A DNA stretch of 64,000 bases from Apoda limacodes (GCA_946406115.1 OX291553.1:14079001-14143000), one strand, 5' to 3'. Counted from the first letter of the stretch, positions 12,601-24,500 are shown. Program-made: numbers and translations. The notes: a model not told the origin generated them from the sequence alone.

Positions 12601-15433
12601 AGAGTCATCTCTCTTAACAACAATGTTGCTTACAGATATAACTGGTGAGTTTTTCGGTATCGGTGATATTTGGTATTACCCACAATTGCTAGAAACTTAA
12701 GTTTGCATTATTATATTCCTCGACTAACTTCGACAATGTCCACTGCTTGTTTGACATGGCGAACAAACTGTTTTATAGTAAGCTGAGCGACTTAAAGCTT
12801 ACAAAGGGACCAATTACAATGGACCTGGTCTCAGTTTCATCGTCATGATCGAGTCACTGGCAACTCACACAAGCTTAAGATTTTTGTCCGCAAGTATTGA
12901 AAGAGAAGATATAGTATATTTTCCTGAACGCCTCCTATCAGAGTTGGATACCAGAGATCTAATTTGTGTTTGAATAAGATTATTCATCATCTTTGTCTTG
13001 TCCATGTTCATTTAATTTTCTTTGCGATGACTATGATTACAAGTTCGCCATCGGCAAATCCAAAGGAAGAAATGTTAATGGCAAATCCATCTTCCTACAA
13101 GACAAAATCTTTCAAGGCAGTAGTGAACAGTTTCCGAAAAACTGACATATTTCCTTTAAAGCTTTTCTGCAATTGGATTGGTTTCGTGCACTGGTCCTGT
13201 TTTTAAAGAGATTGTCACCATTGTCATATAACACTGCAAAACTTCGATATGCCGACAGTAAATGGGGATACTCTCTGTAGAAAGGACTGAATAGATTTGA
13301 TAGTATTTATTCATGATCAATTTTTAACATTTCCGTATTGGCAATATTCAGTTTTCTTAACTATTTCTAAAATTTTAATTACCCTAACTTGACGCACTTG
13401 AAAATTCTATTTCAGGTGGTTAGTATTTGATCCTACGGATTCCAAAAATCACTTAGATTGGCTAGTACAAGAGCTATACAGAGCTGAATTGGCCGGCGAA
13501 AAGGTACACATACTAACCCACATTCCTCCTGGCGTAAACGACTTGGTTCAAACGTGGACCAGAGAATATAACAGAATTATTAACAGGTAGGTTCTTAATA
13601 AATAAATAATATTTTGAACTTATTACATTATGCTTAACTTAAGTAATTATAGGTTCGTTTAATCAAAACTATTTCAAAAATTATTGATAAGTATTTAATA
13701 TTATCATTTCAGATTCAGTGCAACAATAGCCGCAGAATTCAACGGACATGTTCATTCTGATGAGTTCAAGATATACTACACTTCCCCCACAGGTGGCTCT
13801 CCTATCGCCGTAGCCTGGGGTGTTGGTAGTGCCACAGCTTACACTAACTACAACCTTAATTATAAGATTGCCACTTTCGACCCAGCTACTTTAGTAAGTA
13901 TTTCACTAAAGATCAGTGTCAGATTAAGCTAGCGCGAGGGGCCCTAACTTTATATAGATAATAAACAAGACACCGCTTATATCTACGTAAAACAAACTTT
14001 GCTACATTTAATATGAACAGATTAAGACTACTTGAGGACATGATCTTTATTATCTGAATCCGTCCTGCCACCTATGTGTGACTAAGTAACAATAAATACC
14101 TAAAGATAAAAGGATGTGTCTTTTATGAGGTTGTGGTTTATTACATAAAAATTTTTTGGAAAAAAATATTGTACTATGCCGTATTTTTTTACAGTCTTCA
14201 TACTTTAGATTTTTTATTATAATATATGGTTTTTTTTATCATTAATTTAAATGGCGGTGCTAACTTCATACCTACACATAAAATTGTAGAATTGGATCCA
14301 ATATTATTATTAAATTAAACGGGTCCTACCGGGTTTTGTTTTTGTTACGATATTTTGGCAGTTTCATGCACCGTGATCGCGGACGGCCTTTGTAGGAAGC
14401 TACATTGGGCAGATATATCTATCTACCCTCCGTCTTATGCGTTGGTGCTGTTCTACACTGTATGGATCTGCTGCCTTGTCACATATGGGTTACAATGGTT
14501 CTTAATACATAATAAAGTACATCCCGTCCAGTTTAGTAGTTCAATATACAATTAATATCATACAAATGACAGTGCTCGCAGCGTGTTATAATAGCCAATA
14601 CCTTTTATTTGTACATTTAATATGGTAACAGATAACGTTTAATATAATATTATGTTAATCCTGCCCAGGCGCGAAGACACTTTACGCGCGAGGCCCGTAG
14701 CATTTCTTGTTCCTGTTTTGTGGCTGATCCGGCACTGCTCAAGATATTGCAAACTAAATTTACCTTTTAAAAAACAATTAAATTATAAATTGTGTTTTTA
14801 TCCTAATTTTAAATTTTATTCTATAAAACGCAACAATTCTCATAAAAATTGGAGTTTTTAACAGTACATTTACAGACACATGGTTATTACAGTTTAAAAT
14901 AGGTTCATGAAAGTACGTAGATCAGAATTTCTCTTAAAGAAGGTACAAATAATTTAATATTGAGAAAACTTGAAAAAGCTATATATGCGGGCATTTCTAG
15001 CGATTGAAAACAAATTCTTTTGTATTTTTTCCCATAAATTAGGTATTATTTGTGGATAAGTTATAATTATTATACAAAGATGACTGATTTATTTTAGGGT
15101 CCAGTGGACATTGTGACCTATGTGTACAACTTAACAGAAGCTAATCTAACGCCAAACCGAAGACCGCACTGGTTCCAATTATATGACGTTAGGCATAGAT
15201 TCGGAGTAACTGAACTATCACCTACATCTATGGACAGTTTAGTAAACAGGATGGTTACTGACAGTCAATTGTTGGATTTGTATGCAGCTTTCATCTCCAA
15301 ATTGAGCGATACCCGTTGGCCATACTGTAACGATGACTGCAAGATAGATTACCTTTGCCGCATAGTAGTAACTGTGCTGTACGAACGCCAAAAATGCGAC
15401 GAACTTCGAAATTTGTTCTACTCAAGAAAATAA
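633..15433 (+). CDS. Acid sphingomyelinase-like phosphodiesterase (spliced, 10 exons)
   Basis: Exons: 633-699, 7056-7198, 7506-7667, 7754-7912, 9448-9819, 12197-12372, 12450-12644, 13416-13586, 13713-13893, 15098-15433. All junctions are GT-AG, phases agree, and the total of 1962 nt gives 653 residues. Acid sphingomyelinases cleave sphingomyelin to ceramide and phosphocholine in lysosomes or outside the cell. A signal peptide opens the protein (MKFVILWLMLVGFATS). Exon 3 (about residues 71-124) is a saposin-B domain with its cysteines (NCLLC, VLCYS, KICSG). The calcineurin-like metallophosphatase domain shows all metal-ligand motifs: TDAHIDP (D193, H195), VGDSIDH (D311), IGNHES (N352, H353), THIPPG (H460) and NGHVH (H494, H496). 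The C-terminal domain is cysteine-rich. Introns hold several transposons, including a pogo-like element between exons 5 and 6. Homology is strong. Which insect paralogue this is, and its exact substrate, cannot be told. Confidence 0.9.
1119..1384. repeat. MITE with 54-bp terminal inverted repeats
   Basis: The left arm 1119-1172 (starting AGCCATCTGGTTAAATTAGC) is the near-perfect reverse complement of 1331-1384. There is no coding capacity inside. Both flanks are runs of TATATATA, suggesting insertion into TA-rich DNA. It lies in intron 1 of the sphingomyelinase gene. A non-autonomous DNA transposon is the simplest reading; the superfamily is not assigned. Confidence 0.7.
1478..1626. repeat. 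Small inverted-repeat element
   Basis: TGTGCTTAGTGTGAGTTTTT at 1478-1497 pairs with 1607-1626 (18 of 20 positions). The interior contains a GC-richer stretch (AACGCTACTTTCGCGTTCGCG) of a type that recurs in lepidopteran genomes. It is probably a degraded MITE or hairpin element in intron 1. Confidence 0.5.
2522..3442 (+). pseudogene. Reverse transcriptase fragment of non-LTR copy 1
   Basis: A 306-residue open stretch covers the linker after the endonuclease and the first half of the reverse transcriptase (fingers, SSGPDGIP, NYRPIAITSLL, QYGFRHGRS). It ends in an out-of-frame tail after ESQG because one G is missing from a G run near 3420; copy 2 keeps the longer run and reads on into LDIAKAFDRVWH. 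The palm with the YADD motif follows in another frame. Confidence 0.8.
3533..4578 (+). pseudogene. C-terminal reverse transcriptase remnants of non-LTR copy 1
   Basis: Two overlapping frames (3533-4312 and 4219-4578) carry the palm, thumb and C-terminal region. Visible blocks include AGVPQGSVLSPTLF, LGVLNRAKQYFTSGQRLL, QVRPHMEYCCHLW and LWNELPAKVFS, ending in HRLR and a stop just before the 3' UTR. The frame slips near 3680 and 3850-3880, and again at about 4240. Confidence 0.75.
4803..6698. mobile_element. DNA element with long (about 150 bp) terminal inverted repeats
   Basis: The stretch from about 4803 to 4955 (TAGTGCAGTTATTGAAG..., ACTGTGAACCGATTTGCATG, ATTAGGCTCATCTTACCC) is repeated in reverse complement at about 6560-6698. 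The interior is AT-rich, has no open frame above noise, and holds several degenerate 'AACCCCT...AACCCTT' blocks at about 5080-5360. It is a non-autonomous, roughly 1.9-kb transposon inside sphingomyelinase intron 1. No certain target duplication was found. Confidence 0.75.
8382..8630. repeat. MITE bounded by ACTTTTTAACAAAAAAACAACCGGCTTC
   Basis: The left end (about 8385-8412, containing AACAAAAAAACAACCGGCTTC) is complementary to the right end (about 8603-8630, GGAGCCGG followed by a T run and GTTAAAAAGT). It is about 245 bp and non-coding, in sphingomyelinase intron 4. A non-autonomous DNA transposon is likely. Confidence 0.65.
8685..9245. repeat. Degenerate repeat with inverted ends and an internal duplication
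   Basis: GAACTTCTCTTGA near 8690 is complementary to TCAAGAGAAGTT near 9230. Inside, the phrase AAACCGCTGGACCGATTT occurs twice (about 8788 and 9038), each preceded by TTTAGCGATAAA. It looks like a partly duplicated non-autonomous element in sphingomyelinase intron 4. Confidence 0.45.
10981..11460 (-). pseudogene. C-terminal part of a pogo-type transposase
   Basis: The 159-residue frame begins just at the deletion junction with VIRPYPKVDRNASKK, then SRIYTETPEKTRLEEIE, a long lysine- and glutamate-rich segment, an acidic segment, and ends in GCFVLVKFAKKRSVLYY. These are the tail features of jerky/Tigger-like proteins in insects. It overlaps the helix-turn-helix frame by 59 bases in a different phase, so the two halves are no longer one protein. 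Confidence 0.7.
11402..11581 (-). pseudogene. N-terminal helix-turn-helix of a pogo/Tigger-type transposase
   Basis: From the ATG at 11581 the minus strand reads MPRVYVKKGTRSGDVNEDAM followed by SAIEEVFNKTLSIRKSAQKYG, a psq-type helix-turn-helix as found at the start of jerky/Tigger-like transposases. After about 57 residues the frame leaves homology and stops at 11402, because the junction of the internal deletion puts the C-terminal part in another frame. The core DDE domain is absent. Confidence 0.75.
13894..15097. other. Last intron of the sphingomyelinase gene
   Basis: The intron is AT-rich and non-coding. Short frames at 14355-14555 and 14652-14861 show no homology and typical intron composition. 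I see no recognisable element apart from T-rich tracts near 14220. Confidence 0.4.
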
Positions 15434-15571
15434 TTCACTATAAATAAATAAAAAAAATGATAATACAATAAATATTTTACTTGATACTTTATTATTTTAT
15501 TTTTTACAATTAAACTACCTATATTATTTACAAAAGCTAATGACTACGAACAATAAGGTTAGTAGGTAAAA
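15434..15571. terminator. Convergent polyadenylation region shared by two genes
   Basis: For the plus-strand sphingomyelinase gene, AATAAA occurs at 15443, 15447 and 15467. For the minus-strand UQCC1 gene, AATAAA reads as TTTATT at 15488-15493 and 15496-15501. The two sets face each other within about 60 bases, so the 3' ends of the two transcripts probably abut or overlap. Motifs are seen; cleavage sites are inferred. Confidence 0.6.
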
Positions 15572-18500
15572 CTAATGATCATTTATACTTAGCCACGTTA
15601 TTAAAGGTTTCCATTTTAGATCTGCACTAGGAATTTTGTCTAATTCAGATATCTGAAAAAAAAAACAAACATATTTATAAAAAAATTTGAATCAATGGCC
15701 TACTTTTCACAAAGTCAAAGTCAAAGTCAAAATGGTTTATTCAAATAAGGATTTTACAATCACTTTTGAATCGTCAAAGTTATAAAATATTATTTTTTGA
15801 ACCCTCCCACCTTTCCGCCGGTTCACAATGTTGTTGATTTCTACCGAGAAGAATCCGGCAAGAAACTCGATAGTTACTCTTTTAAAAACACTATCAATAA
15901 TACAAATAAACTAAAATACAATTAATGTTTTAAATAAAAAATTTTTAGTCGTACAATTTTATGTTATTTCCATTTTAATTTGGTTTACCTATGCATCCTG
16001 TAATTGAGCATCATCAGTCCCAAGGATTTTTATCATTTACATAGTCTGAAATATTGTAGTATGCCTTTTTACAAAGTACCTGCTTGAGAAAAGATTTAAA
16101 TTTACTTATTGATAGATTTTGAATTTTATTGGGAACTTTGTTGTAAAAGTGTATACATTGCCCCATAAAAGAGTTACTTATTTTGTGTAGACGTGTATCT
16201 AGCACCAACAGCTTATTTTTACTTCTAGTATTTACTTTGTGAACGTCACTTTTCTTGCTGAAACTATTGATATTTTTATGTTCATATAAAAGATTTTCGT
16301 ATATGTACTGCGACACTAAAGTTAAAATTTTTACTTTCCTAAACCTATCCCTCAGAGATATCCTAGATCCTAATTTATAAATAGCACGAATTGCCCTTTT
16401 TTGTAACAAAAATATTGTATTTACATCAGCAGCGCTACCCCACAATAGGATACCATATGTCATTAAACTATGGAAATAGCTAAAATATACTATTTTTGCA
16501 GTGTCGACATCGGTCAATTGTCTTATTTTCTTGATCGCATACACAGCAGAGCTAAGTTTTTTGGCTAGGTTATGAATATGAGGACACCATTGAAGTTTGG
16601 AGTCCAGCGTTATGCCAAGAAAGACTGTTGAATTAACAAGTTCTAATTGCTCGCCATTAATATTAATACATGTCTGTCTCTGACTAACATTTGGTAATGT
16701 AAATTTAACACATTTGGTTTTTTTTTCATTAAGTAACAAATTATTAGCGTTAAACCAATTTACAATTTTAGAAAGGGCATTATTTAATTCATTATAATAT
16801 GTCTGTCGTCTCTTAACTTTAAAAAGCAAAGAGGTGTCATCAGCAAATAAGACAATGTCATGGTTTTTTACATTATATGGGAGATCATTAATGTAAATAA
16901 GAAAAAGAAAAGGACCTAAAATTGAGCCCTGAGGGACTCCCATAGTGACTGCCGATCCCGGAGATCTTTCACCGTTGACATCTATTTTCTGCACTCTCCT
17001 ACTCATATAGGATGTCAAAAGGTCGAGAGCTTTGCCTCTAATACCATAGTGATGTAGCTTCCTGATAAGATTTTAATGTTGAACACAGTCAAATGCCTTA
17101 GATAAATCACAAAAAACTCCAAGGGCGTCATGCGAATCCTGTGAAGCAACTATCTACTAATCTACTCAGTTCCAAATTAATAATAAGGCAATCCACGGTG
17201 ATATGTGTCGTCTTAAACCTTTTACTGTTAAATTCCAAAAAACTGCATATTCCCGATTATAACTATTCTCATGGGGCTTTCAATACAAAGCTGGGTTCTT
17301 TAAATTATAAATGAAGCCAATCCATTTGTAGTGATGCCTAACGGTAGGAAACGTAGTCTGCTAATTGTTAACCTCCTAAATAGGCATAATACGGACATAG
17401 CTTTGACAGTTAGCGCCAATAGGCAGGCCGAATTGCTCGTCGAAACCGATAAATGATGGGTAAGAAAGGTATTTTAGTGTACACCATAGACTATAGAGAC
17501 AAGACTATTCGTTGCTAGGCAAGCGACTAGGCAGTGTAAGCCAAAGAGATAAAACGTTCTGAATTCTGACAAGTTGAGGTATTGTCGCTTTGACAGTTTG
17601 CAGGCGGATCAAGTCCGACTGTTTTGGTAGCATATATAAAAGGCCTACGTTCAGTAGTGGTAGAGATAATGAGGGAAATAGATAACTAAACTAGGTAAGA
17701 CAAGACAGTAACGACTCACTGGTTACTGTTTTGTCTTGATACTGACTGATATCATAATTAAATTCAAGATATATCTGCTATTTAAATAACGCATTTTAGA
17801 TGTATTTCTAGTTTACAATGTTAGGTATTCTTTTCAAAATATGTGTACCGACACCTTAACGTATCATAAATAATTGTCTTTTCACTTCAATATTTCCCGA
17901 AGTCAAAGAAGGATACCTACGTTTATAAAACACAGGTGTGAATAGTTATAAAAAAATATGTAATAATCATCTTACCTGATGTCTAATAAAGTTAACAATC
18001 CTTGCAACATTTTCAATATTAGCATCTTCAGAGAGACAATAAAAACGCCTCCATATTGCCGCCGCTAAAACTCGATCATCGCTAAGACCTTCATCATAAG
18101 CCACTAAAGCTGCCTGAAACTGCTCTGATAACTCTGCTACTTGCTTCCTCGCTAAAGATGGATTAGCCCCCTATAATGAAAAATAGCCTCGAGGATCAGT
18201 AAGAAAGCAACTGCCAGAGCAAAATTCCAATTCATCGGCAAAATAGGTGGGCGACTTGCGAGCTATCCTTCTGGGAGTCGTGCTTTCTGGTCGCTTGCTA
18301 AAGCTGCCGAGGGGAACTTCTGCCAGTCGTCGTTACCACCACTGCGAAAGACCGATGGTGACTTGGCCCACAGTGCAAAAGAGAAAGCCGATCTATTGGG
18401 CAGTCTCTTTGCCTCTAACTCGAATGTGAACGACGAAGGCGCTGTACCACCTTCTTTACCGTGGTGCGGTAAGACCATGCCGGAAATCTCTATAACACAG

Positions 18501-21500
18501 CGCGAGGTCCGGCGGGCGTTGCTTTCCCTAGACGCTCATATGTCGAGTGGGCCAGACGGCATACCAGCAGTGGTGCTTAAGCAGTGTGCTCCTGAGTTAC
18601 GTCCTGTACTCACGCGCCTCTTCACGCTTTCCTACCACACTAGGCAATTTCCGTCTTCATGGAAGACTGCGAATGTGCACCCGGTGCCCAAAAAGGGCGA
18701 TAGATCAGATCCATCGAATTACAGGCCTATCGCTATAACCTCTCTCCTCTCCAAGGTGATGGAGCGTGTGATCAACACACAGCTTTTGAGATACCTAGAA
18801 AAACACGACCTGATCAGTGACCGTCAATATGGCTTTCGCCACGGTCGCTCAACTGGTGACCTTCTAGTGTATCTCACACATCGATGGGCACTAGCCATTG
18901 AGAGTCAGGGGGAGGCATTGGCATGTAGCCTAGACATAGCGAAGGCGTTCGATCGGGTCTGGCACCGGGGTCTTCTATCGAAGTTGCCATCTTACGGAGT
19001 GCCGGAGGGTTTGTGCAAATGAGTGGCCAGCTTTTTGTCCGGCAGAAGCATACGATCCGTAGTTGACGGTAGTTGCTCTGATAGCATGGATATTAATGCT
19101 GGTGTCCCGCAAGGCTCTGTGCTGTCTCCTACGCTGTTTCTACTGCACATCAATGATATGTTGGAAATCAACAACATACATTGATATGCAGATGACAGTA
19201 CTGGAGAAGCTTATTACACGGACCGTGCAAGCATCTCACGTTCCGTTGTGGAGGAAAAGCGTGAAGAACTTGTGTCTCAAATCGAGATCGATCTGTCCAA
19301 GGTCTCTGACTGGGGGCGGGAAAACTTGGTCCGATTCAACCCTTCAAAGACACAAGTCTGCGCGTTCACCGCTAAGAAAACCCCATTCACTGTAGTCCCA
19401 CAATTCCAGAACACTCCCCTCTCCATCTCCAAGAGCAATGGGATCCTTGGCGTTGACATCTCCAGCGATGTTCAGTTCCGAGATCATTTGCTAGACAAGG
19501 TAAAGCTGGCGTCCAAAAAACTTGGTGTACTCAACAGAGCGAAGCAGTACTTCACGTCGGGGCAAAGGTTGCTACTTTACAAGTCGCAAGTCCGGCCTCA
19601 TATGGAGTACTGCTGCCATCTCTGGGCGGGTGCACCCGGATACCAGCTTGGCCCTTTTGACTCGGTTCAACGACGGGCTGTGAGAATTGTCGACGATCCC
19701 AAACTCACTTGCGGTATCGAGCCCTTAGTCTGAGGAGAGACTTTGCCTCCCTGTGTGTGTTCAACCGCTTGTACAATGGATTGTGTTCTGAGGAATTGTT
19801 CGAAATGATGCCCACGGCTACTTTCTACCATCGCACCGCTCGCCATCGACAGGGAATTCATTCTCACACTTTGGAACCGAAATGGTCGCGTACAGTGCGG
19901 TTTCAGAGAAACTTCCTCCCGCGAACGCTTGGGTTGTGGAATGAGCTCCCTGCCAAGGTTTTCTCTAAGGACTACAGTATGGGGTTCTTCAAAAAAGAAG
20001 TTATTAGATTTCTGAAGGGTCGGCAACGCGCGAGTGATGCCCCTGGTGTTGCAAGCGTCCATAGGCTACGGTGACCGCTTACCATCAGGCGGACCGTAGG
20101 CTTGTTTGCCACCTTAGTGGTATTAAAAAAAAAAAAATTCAACAATAGCATCGACAGAAGATAATTCAAGACAATTTTATTAATTCGTGTAAATCTACAG
20201 TAAACACAATACAAGCTGTTAGTTTTGTTCCACAAAAGGCGTAGGTCGTACTGAGAAGTCTACCTACAGTATGACCGTCTAAGTTCTCTAATTTAATTTC
20301 CATTTTGTAAAAAGCAAATTTCAAAAACTTACTTATACAGTTATTTTGACATAACTCAAAATAGCCCAGTAAAATTATACAAATAGAGTATAGAGGCCAA
20401 TCGAAGGAAATAAATCCCGAGGTTTTGAAATTTGGTACAGTTGTGACTTGGTATCTAGGTTTCAAGAAAATAAAAAGATCCTTAAGCGTACCCCACGCTC
20501 GAGGGAGGGGGTTTTTATCTAAGTAACTATCACTTTAGCGAAAAGTTGTTGACATAAAATTTAAAGCTAACAAAATTTACTACAAAAATGGTTCTATGCT
20601 TTCTTTTACATAGGACTAATACTTTCGGTGTTCTGTGGCCAAGAAAGTACCAACATTTCAAAAAATCCTCAGAAAAAGATCTTTAAATGGTTTGCTCAGC
20701 ACCTCCCTTTACAGAATCATCTGTACTAGTATATCTGTCAACAGGTATTGTTGCAAGCTGTGATGTTAATTGCCACAAAGCCCTCGAAAAAGGAAAGCAC
20801 ACGATGAGGAAGTTGTTAGAGCAAATGTTCGAAGAGATTAAACAGGTTCTAAAAGACAAAATCCTATTTTTAGCCTCCATAAGCAGCACAATCATAATTG
20901 GAGAAAGAAGTGGAGGTTGTGGATCCTCTTCTTATGGTCCAAAGAGTTGCTATTTCCAAGCAGAATGATGAGGACCTACAAGACCATCTGCGTTACGAGT
21001 TGGCGCCTTAGTTATCTTCGATGACAGCGGGCTAAGATAAAGAATTCGGCTTTATATGAAGTGTTGCCAGTCCACGATAACACTTCAGATCTTAAGCTTG
21101 GCGTAAAAGTAATCGATGGTAGCTACCTGTAACATCGCGTGTGGAGTACAGGCTTAACTTTTTCTGTTGTATAAAATCAGTACGTTACATATATGAAGAG
21201 GCACTACGGTCAATGCACTACTAATGGCTAAACAGACAAAGTTAACTCCGCAAAACGTTTTGAATAACAATGTCGAAGTAACTCAAAGATGTCATGGTTA
21301 ACATTTATTTCACAAAAAGAATGACAGTGACATCTCAGCAAGAACACTTCCTTCGTAATGAGAGGAACAAGGCCAAACTCATCAGTATAGTATAGTGTGA
21401 GAAATTTATTATAGAGAGAATTAAGGTGAGACAGGCTCAGGCTGTTGCTGCCACAATAATTGTGCGGTTGAAAAAGCAGCATCAAATGCAAATGTAGCTG

Positions 21501-24500
21501 TCATAGGCGAAGACGTAGATTTGCTGGTCTTGTTGATAGTATTAGCTCCACCTGAAAGCATCATTCTGTTTGTCAAACATGGAAGAGAAAAAGTGAAAAG
21601 CAGAACGTAGTCCTCCTTGGAGTTGCAAAAACGTGACTTTGCCGAAAGCATCCTGTTCATTCATTAGTTAAGTCGGTGTCTCATTTTCATCTATCTTTAT
21701 CAAAAGCAAGTCATCAATTGTCATATTGTTTAACAAGGTCAGCAGCGTCAAAGCCATATTAAATGTGATTAACAGGTCCTCTTTAACGGTACAGGAGGTA
21801 ACTGATCCCGGTGATCGCATGTTCCTCGCATTGTACAATGCCCGTGAACAAGATCATTGATCAATGCCCACAGGTACAATTCTTTTCTCAAATCAACCAC
21901 AAAGGTCAAGCCAATCCTGTTGTCCTTGCTACCCACAAGAGGCGCTGCCCAGCAGCTCTCTCACAGAGTGTATCTGCAGGTTCAAGACTGGTTGGACAAC
22001 CAGCTGCCACCTACAGATTAAGGTTGGGCGAGGGGTGTCAATGGCAATCTTCAACCTGTTATGACAATGGAACCTGCTGCCCCTGCCTCTGTCCTCAACA
22101 CAATTTCCTGCATATGTGCGACAGGTTTTGGAACGCGTTATGGGTGTCGCAAGGCAGGAATCTGCTGCACAACAGTATGTGTAAACTGCGAGAGAACCTG
22201 CACCAATGGCCTTTCAGTTGTAGACGACCCCGACAAGACGACTGCTTGATTAATAAACGATCATGACACTTGATTGTTTCATTACAATAAATCATTTTTA
22301 CTATTAATGTTAACATTATATATTAAATAGTCATAAGTATAGTGAGAATGTTAATGACTTTCTAAGTAGATAGAGTATGCACGCCATGCAATTAAGTCGG
22401 CGAACAGTGGACTGTGGACCCGATTTGAATTCACCATATCGTCCACTGCCGTTTTCCATCTTAGGTCTGCCAATACGCGCGCTGGTCGAACAGGAATGTC
22501 TACGCGAACGTGACGCGCATGTGCGAATTGAATTTTGGAGAACATGGAACTAGTGGAGTACCTTTGACTATAATACTGAGCAAATATTTATTTTGTATTT
22601 TTTATTTTGCATGACAGATTTTTGTGCGAGAAAAGTGTGCTTACGATCGGACTTAAGCACAGTTTTGTGGTTCCATTTTTAGCGTGAAGACGCGCGGTCC
22701 TTATACTTAGAAGGTCATTGTAATATGTGAATAAATTACGAATTTTTGAACCATTTTTGTAGTAATTTTTGTTAGCTTTAAGTTTTATCTCAACAACTTT
22801 TTGCTATGAGTGAAAGTTACTGAGATAGAAGCAAAAAACTAAAAAAGGGCCTCTATTAAGAGCCTCCCTCGAGCTCACCACTTATGGGTATAAGGACTTT
22901 TTATTGCTTTGAAACTTACATACAGCGGAACAACTATACCAATTTTCAAAACTCCGGGATTTTTTTTATTCGCAACATTATTCTGATGTGGTCGTTCCAC
23001 AAGCATCCATATAACAACTTCGCAAACCATCTATTATGGCCTAATATAGGCACTTTTTTTCTTAATGTTATTTATACATATTCAATCCTATCGCGATAAC
23101 CGCATTATAGCATTTTATTCGGACAGCAATAACAAATTATTAAATGCATAAATAAAAGAAACTAACTATGTATCTTACCTCTAAGAATTTAATTCTGTTG
23201 GCAACATCTGCCCATAAAGCTTCTATAATACAATTCCTCACAAAATGCCCATCTCCTTTTATATATTGATTTTTTCCATTGTTAGTTGTCATGATATCCT
23301 CCACCATGTATCGGACAAGAAGCATCCACACATGTAATTCAGTAACTATGAACCAAGATGCAAATGTGTCTGGGAGATCTAATTTTTCAAACCACTCATT
23401 ATAGGCGATTTTATCAGGAACACATTCATAAAGAAAATACCCAGTTAATTTTAAACGCTAAAATAAAATTATAGATCCATTAATCAAACATATCTTCCGA
23501 TATTTATTGAATCCTGTTGGTTGCAATAAAAAAATTAAATATAATTTTTCTTACATTAGGGGGAGGGGGGCACATTGATGCACAAAAATTCAACCTCTTC
23601 TAATGGACAAAAAGCATCATATTTGAATATTTATTTTGACGTGTGCATTGGCCAATATGTCAGTTTACATTTTGGTTACGAAATAGCCGCTAAAAGTAAT
23701 TAGGTATAGAGATAAACTGATTAAAAACAAAAATGTTTTTGCATCAATCTACTCCACCCGAGGGGTACTTTGATACATAAGGGTTGGGCAGTTTGATGCT
23801 TATTTAAAATCCATGAGTACTGCAATATATACCATAACCTAAATTGTTTTATTATTTAAAATTAACTAATTACTATATTATTAATTGAGATCATAAAATA
23901 CTTTATTAAGCATGCAAAGATTACTTACAATCAAAAAAATAAACAAGAAAACATTAGTGTCATCATATAACTAGACTTTGTTACTATCTTAATTATCAAA
24001 TTAGTTATATACCTAACTACTGAGTAATTAGACTTTAAACTTGAACATGGTTAATGCAAATATATTATAACGTAATAGAACCTCCTATCAGTAATACGTA
24101 TCATTGTACCCCGCACCTTACTGAATCAGAGTGCCCCAACGGACTTTTTCCACAAACAACTAATTTTTAAAATTATTTATTAATAACACTTTTGATTATA
24201 CATATTCACTTGCCTTTGGTAACATAAAACAAAAAAAAACTACTAATAAGACGGTGCTAAGACACGATCACAAATCGGCTGCGTAAACACGTTTATGCCC
24301 GCTGAAGGCCAAGGGCGAACTAGTGGCGACCAGCGTCACAACTGTCATTCTTGCGCATGTACTTGAGTGTTCTAGTGACATGCTAGACTGCGTAGTGTTT
24401 TTCGGTTTTTAAATATAGGTACTGTATAAATGTGAAAAAAGTGAAGTAAACCAATTAAAAACACAAAAAAGAGGCCAAAAATCTTAAGTTGGCTCCGTGG

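Larger units (their letters stand above)
18186..20128 (+). mobile_element. Non-LTR retrotransposon, CR1/Jockey group, degenerate copy 2
   Basis: This copy is nearly identical to copy 1 from its base 2694 onward and more strongly 5'-truncated: it starts at GCCTCGAGGATCAGTAAG. It keeps the reading frame through LDIAKAFDRVWHRGLLSKL, where copy 1 has lost a base, but has TGA after GLCK near 19020 and TGA in place of the cysteine codon just before the YADD motif (19180s). It ends with ACCGCTTACCATCAGGCGGA and an A tail at about 20124-20138. It sits in the UQCC1 intron between exons 2 and 3, antisense to the gene. Confidence 0.88.

Noticed and set aside
12964..13206. 80-residue frame between sphingomyelinase exons 7 and 8
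   Set aside because: Intronic and without homology; exons 7 and 8 join in phase across it to give YNWWLVFDP, as expected for the family.
17697..17737. Candidate microRNA hairpin
   Set aside because: The stem is only 16 bp with a 9-base loop, too short for a normal precursor.
21811..22266. 151-residue plus-strand frame taken as a possible gene
   Set aside because: It reads across the decayed cysteine-rich tail in the wrong frame for much of its length; the real signal is in the frame giving CICATG and CRKAGICC.
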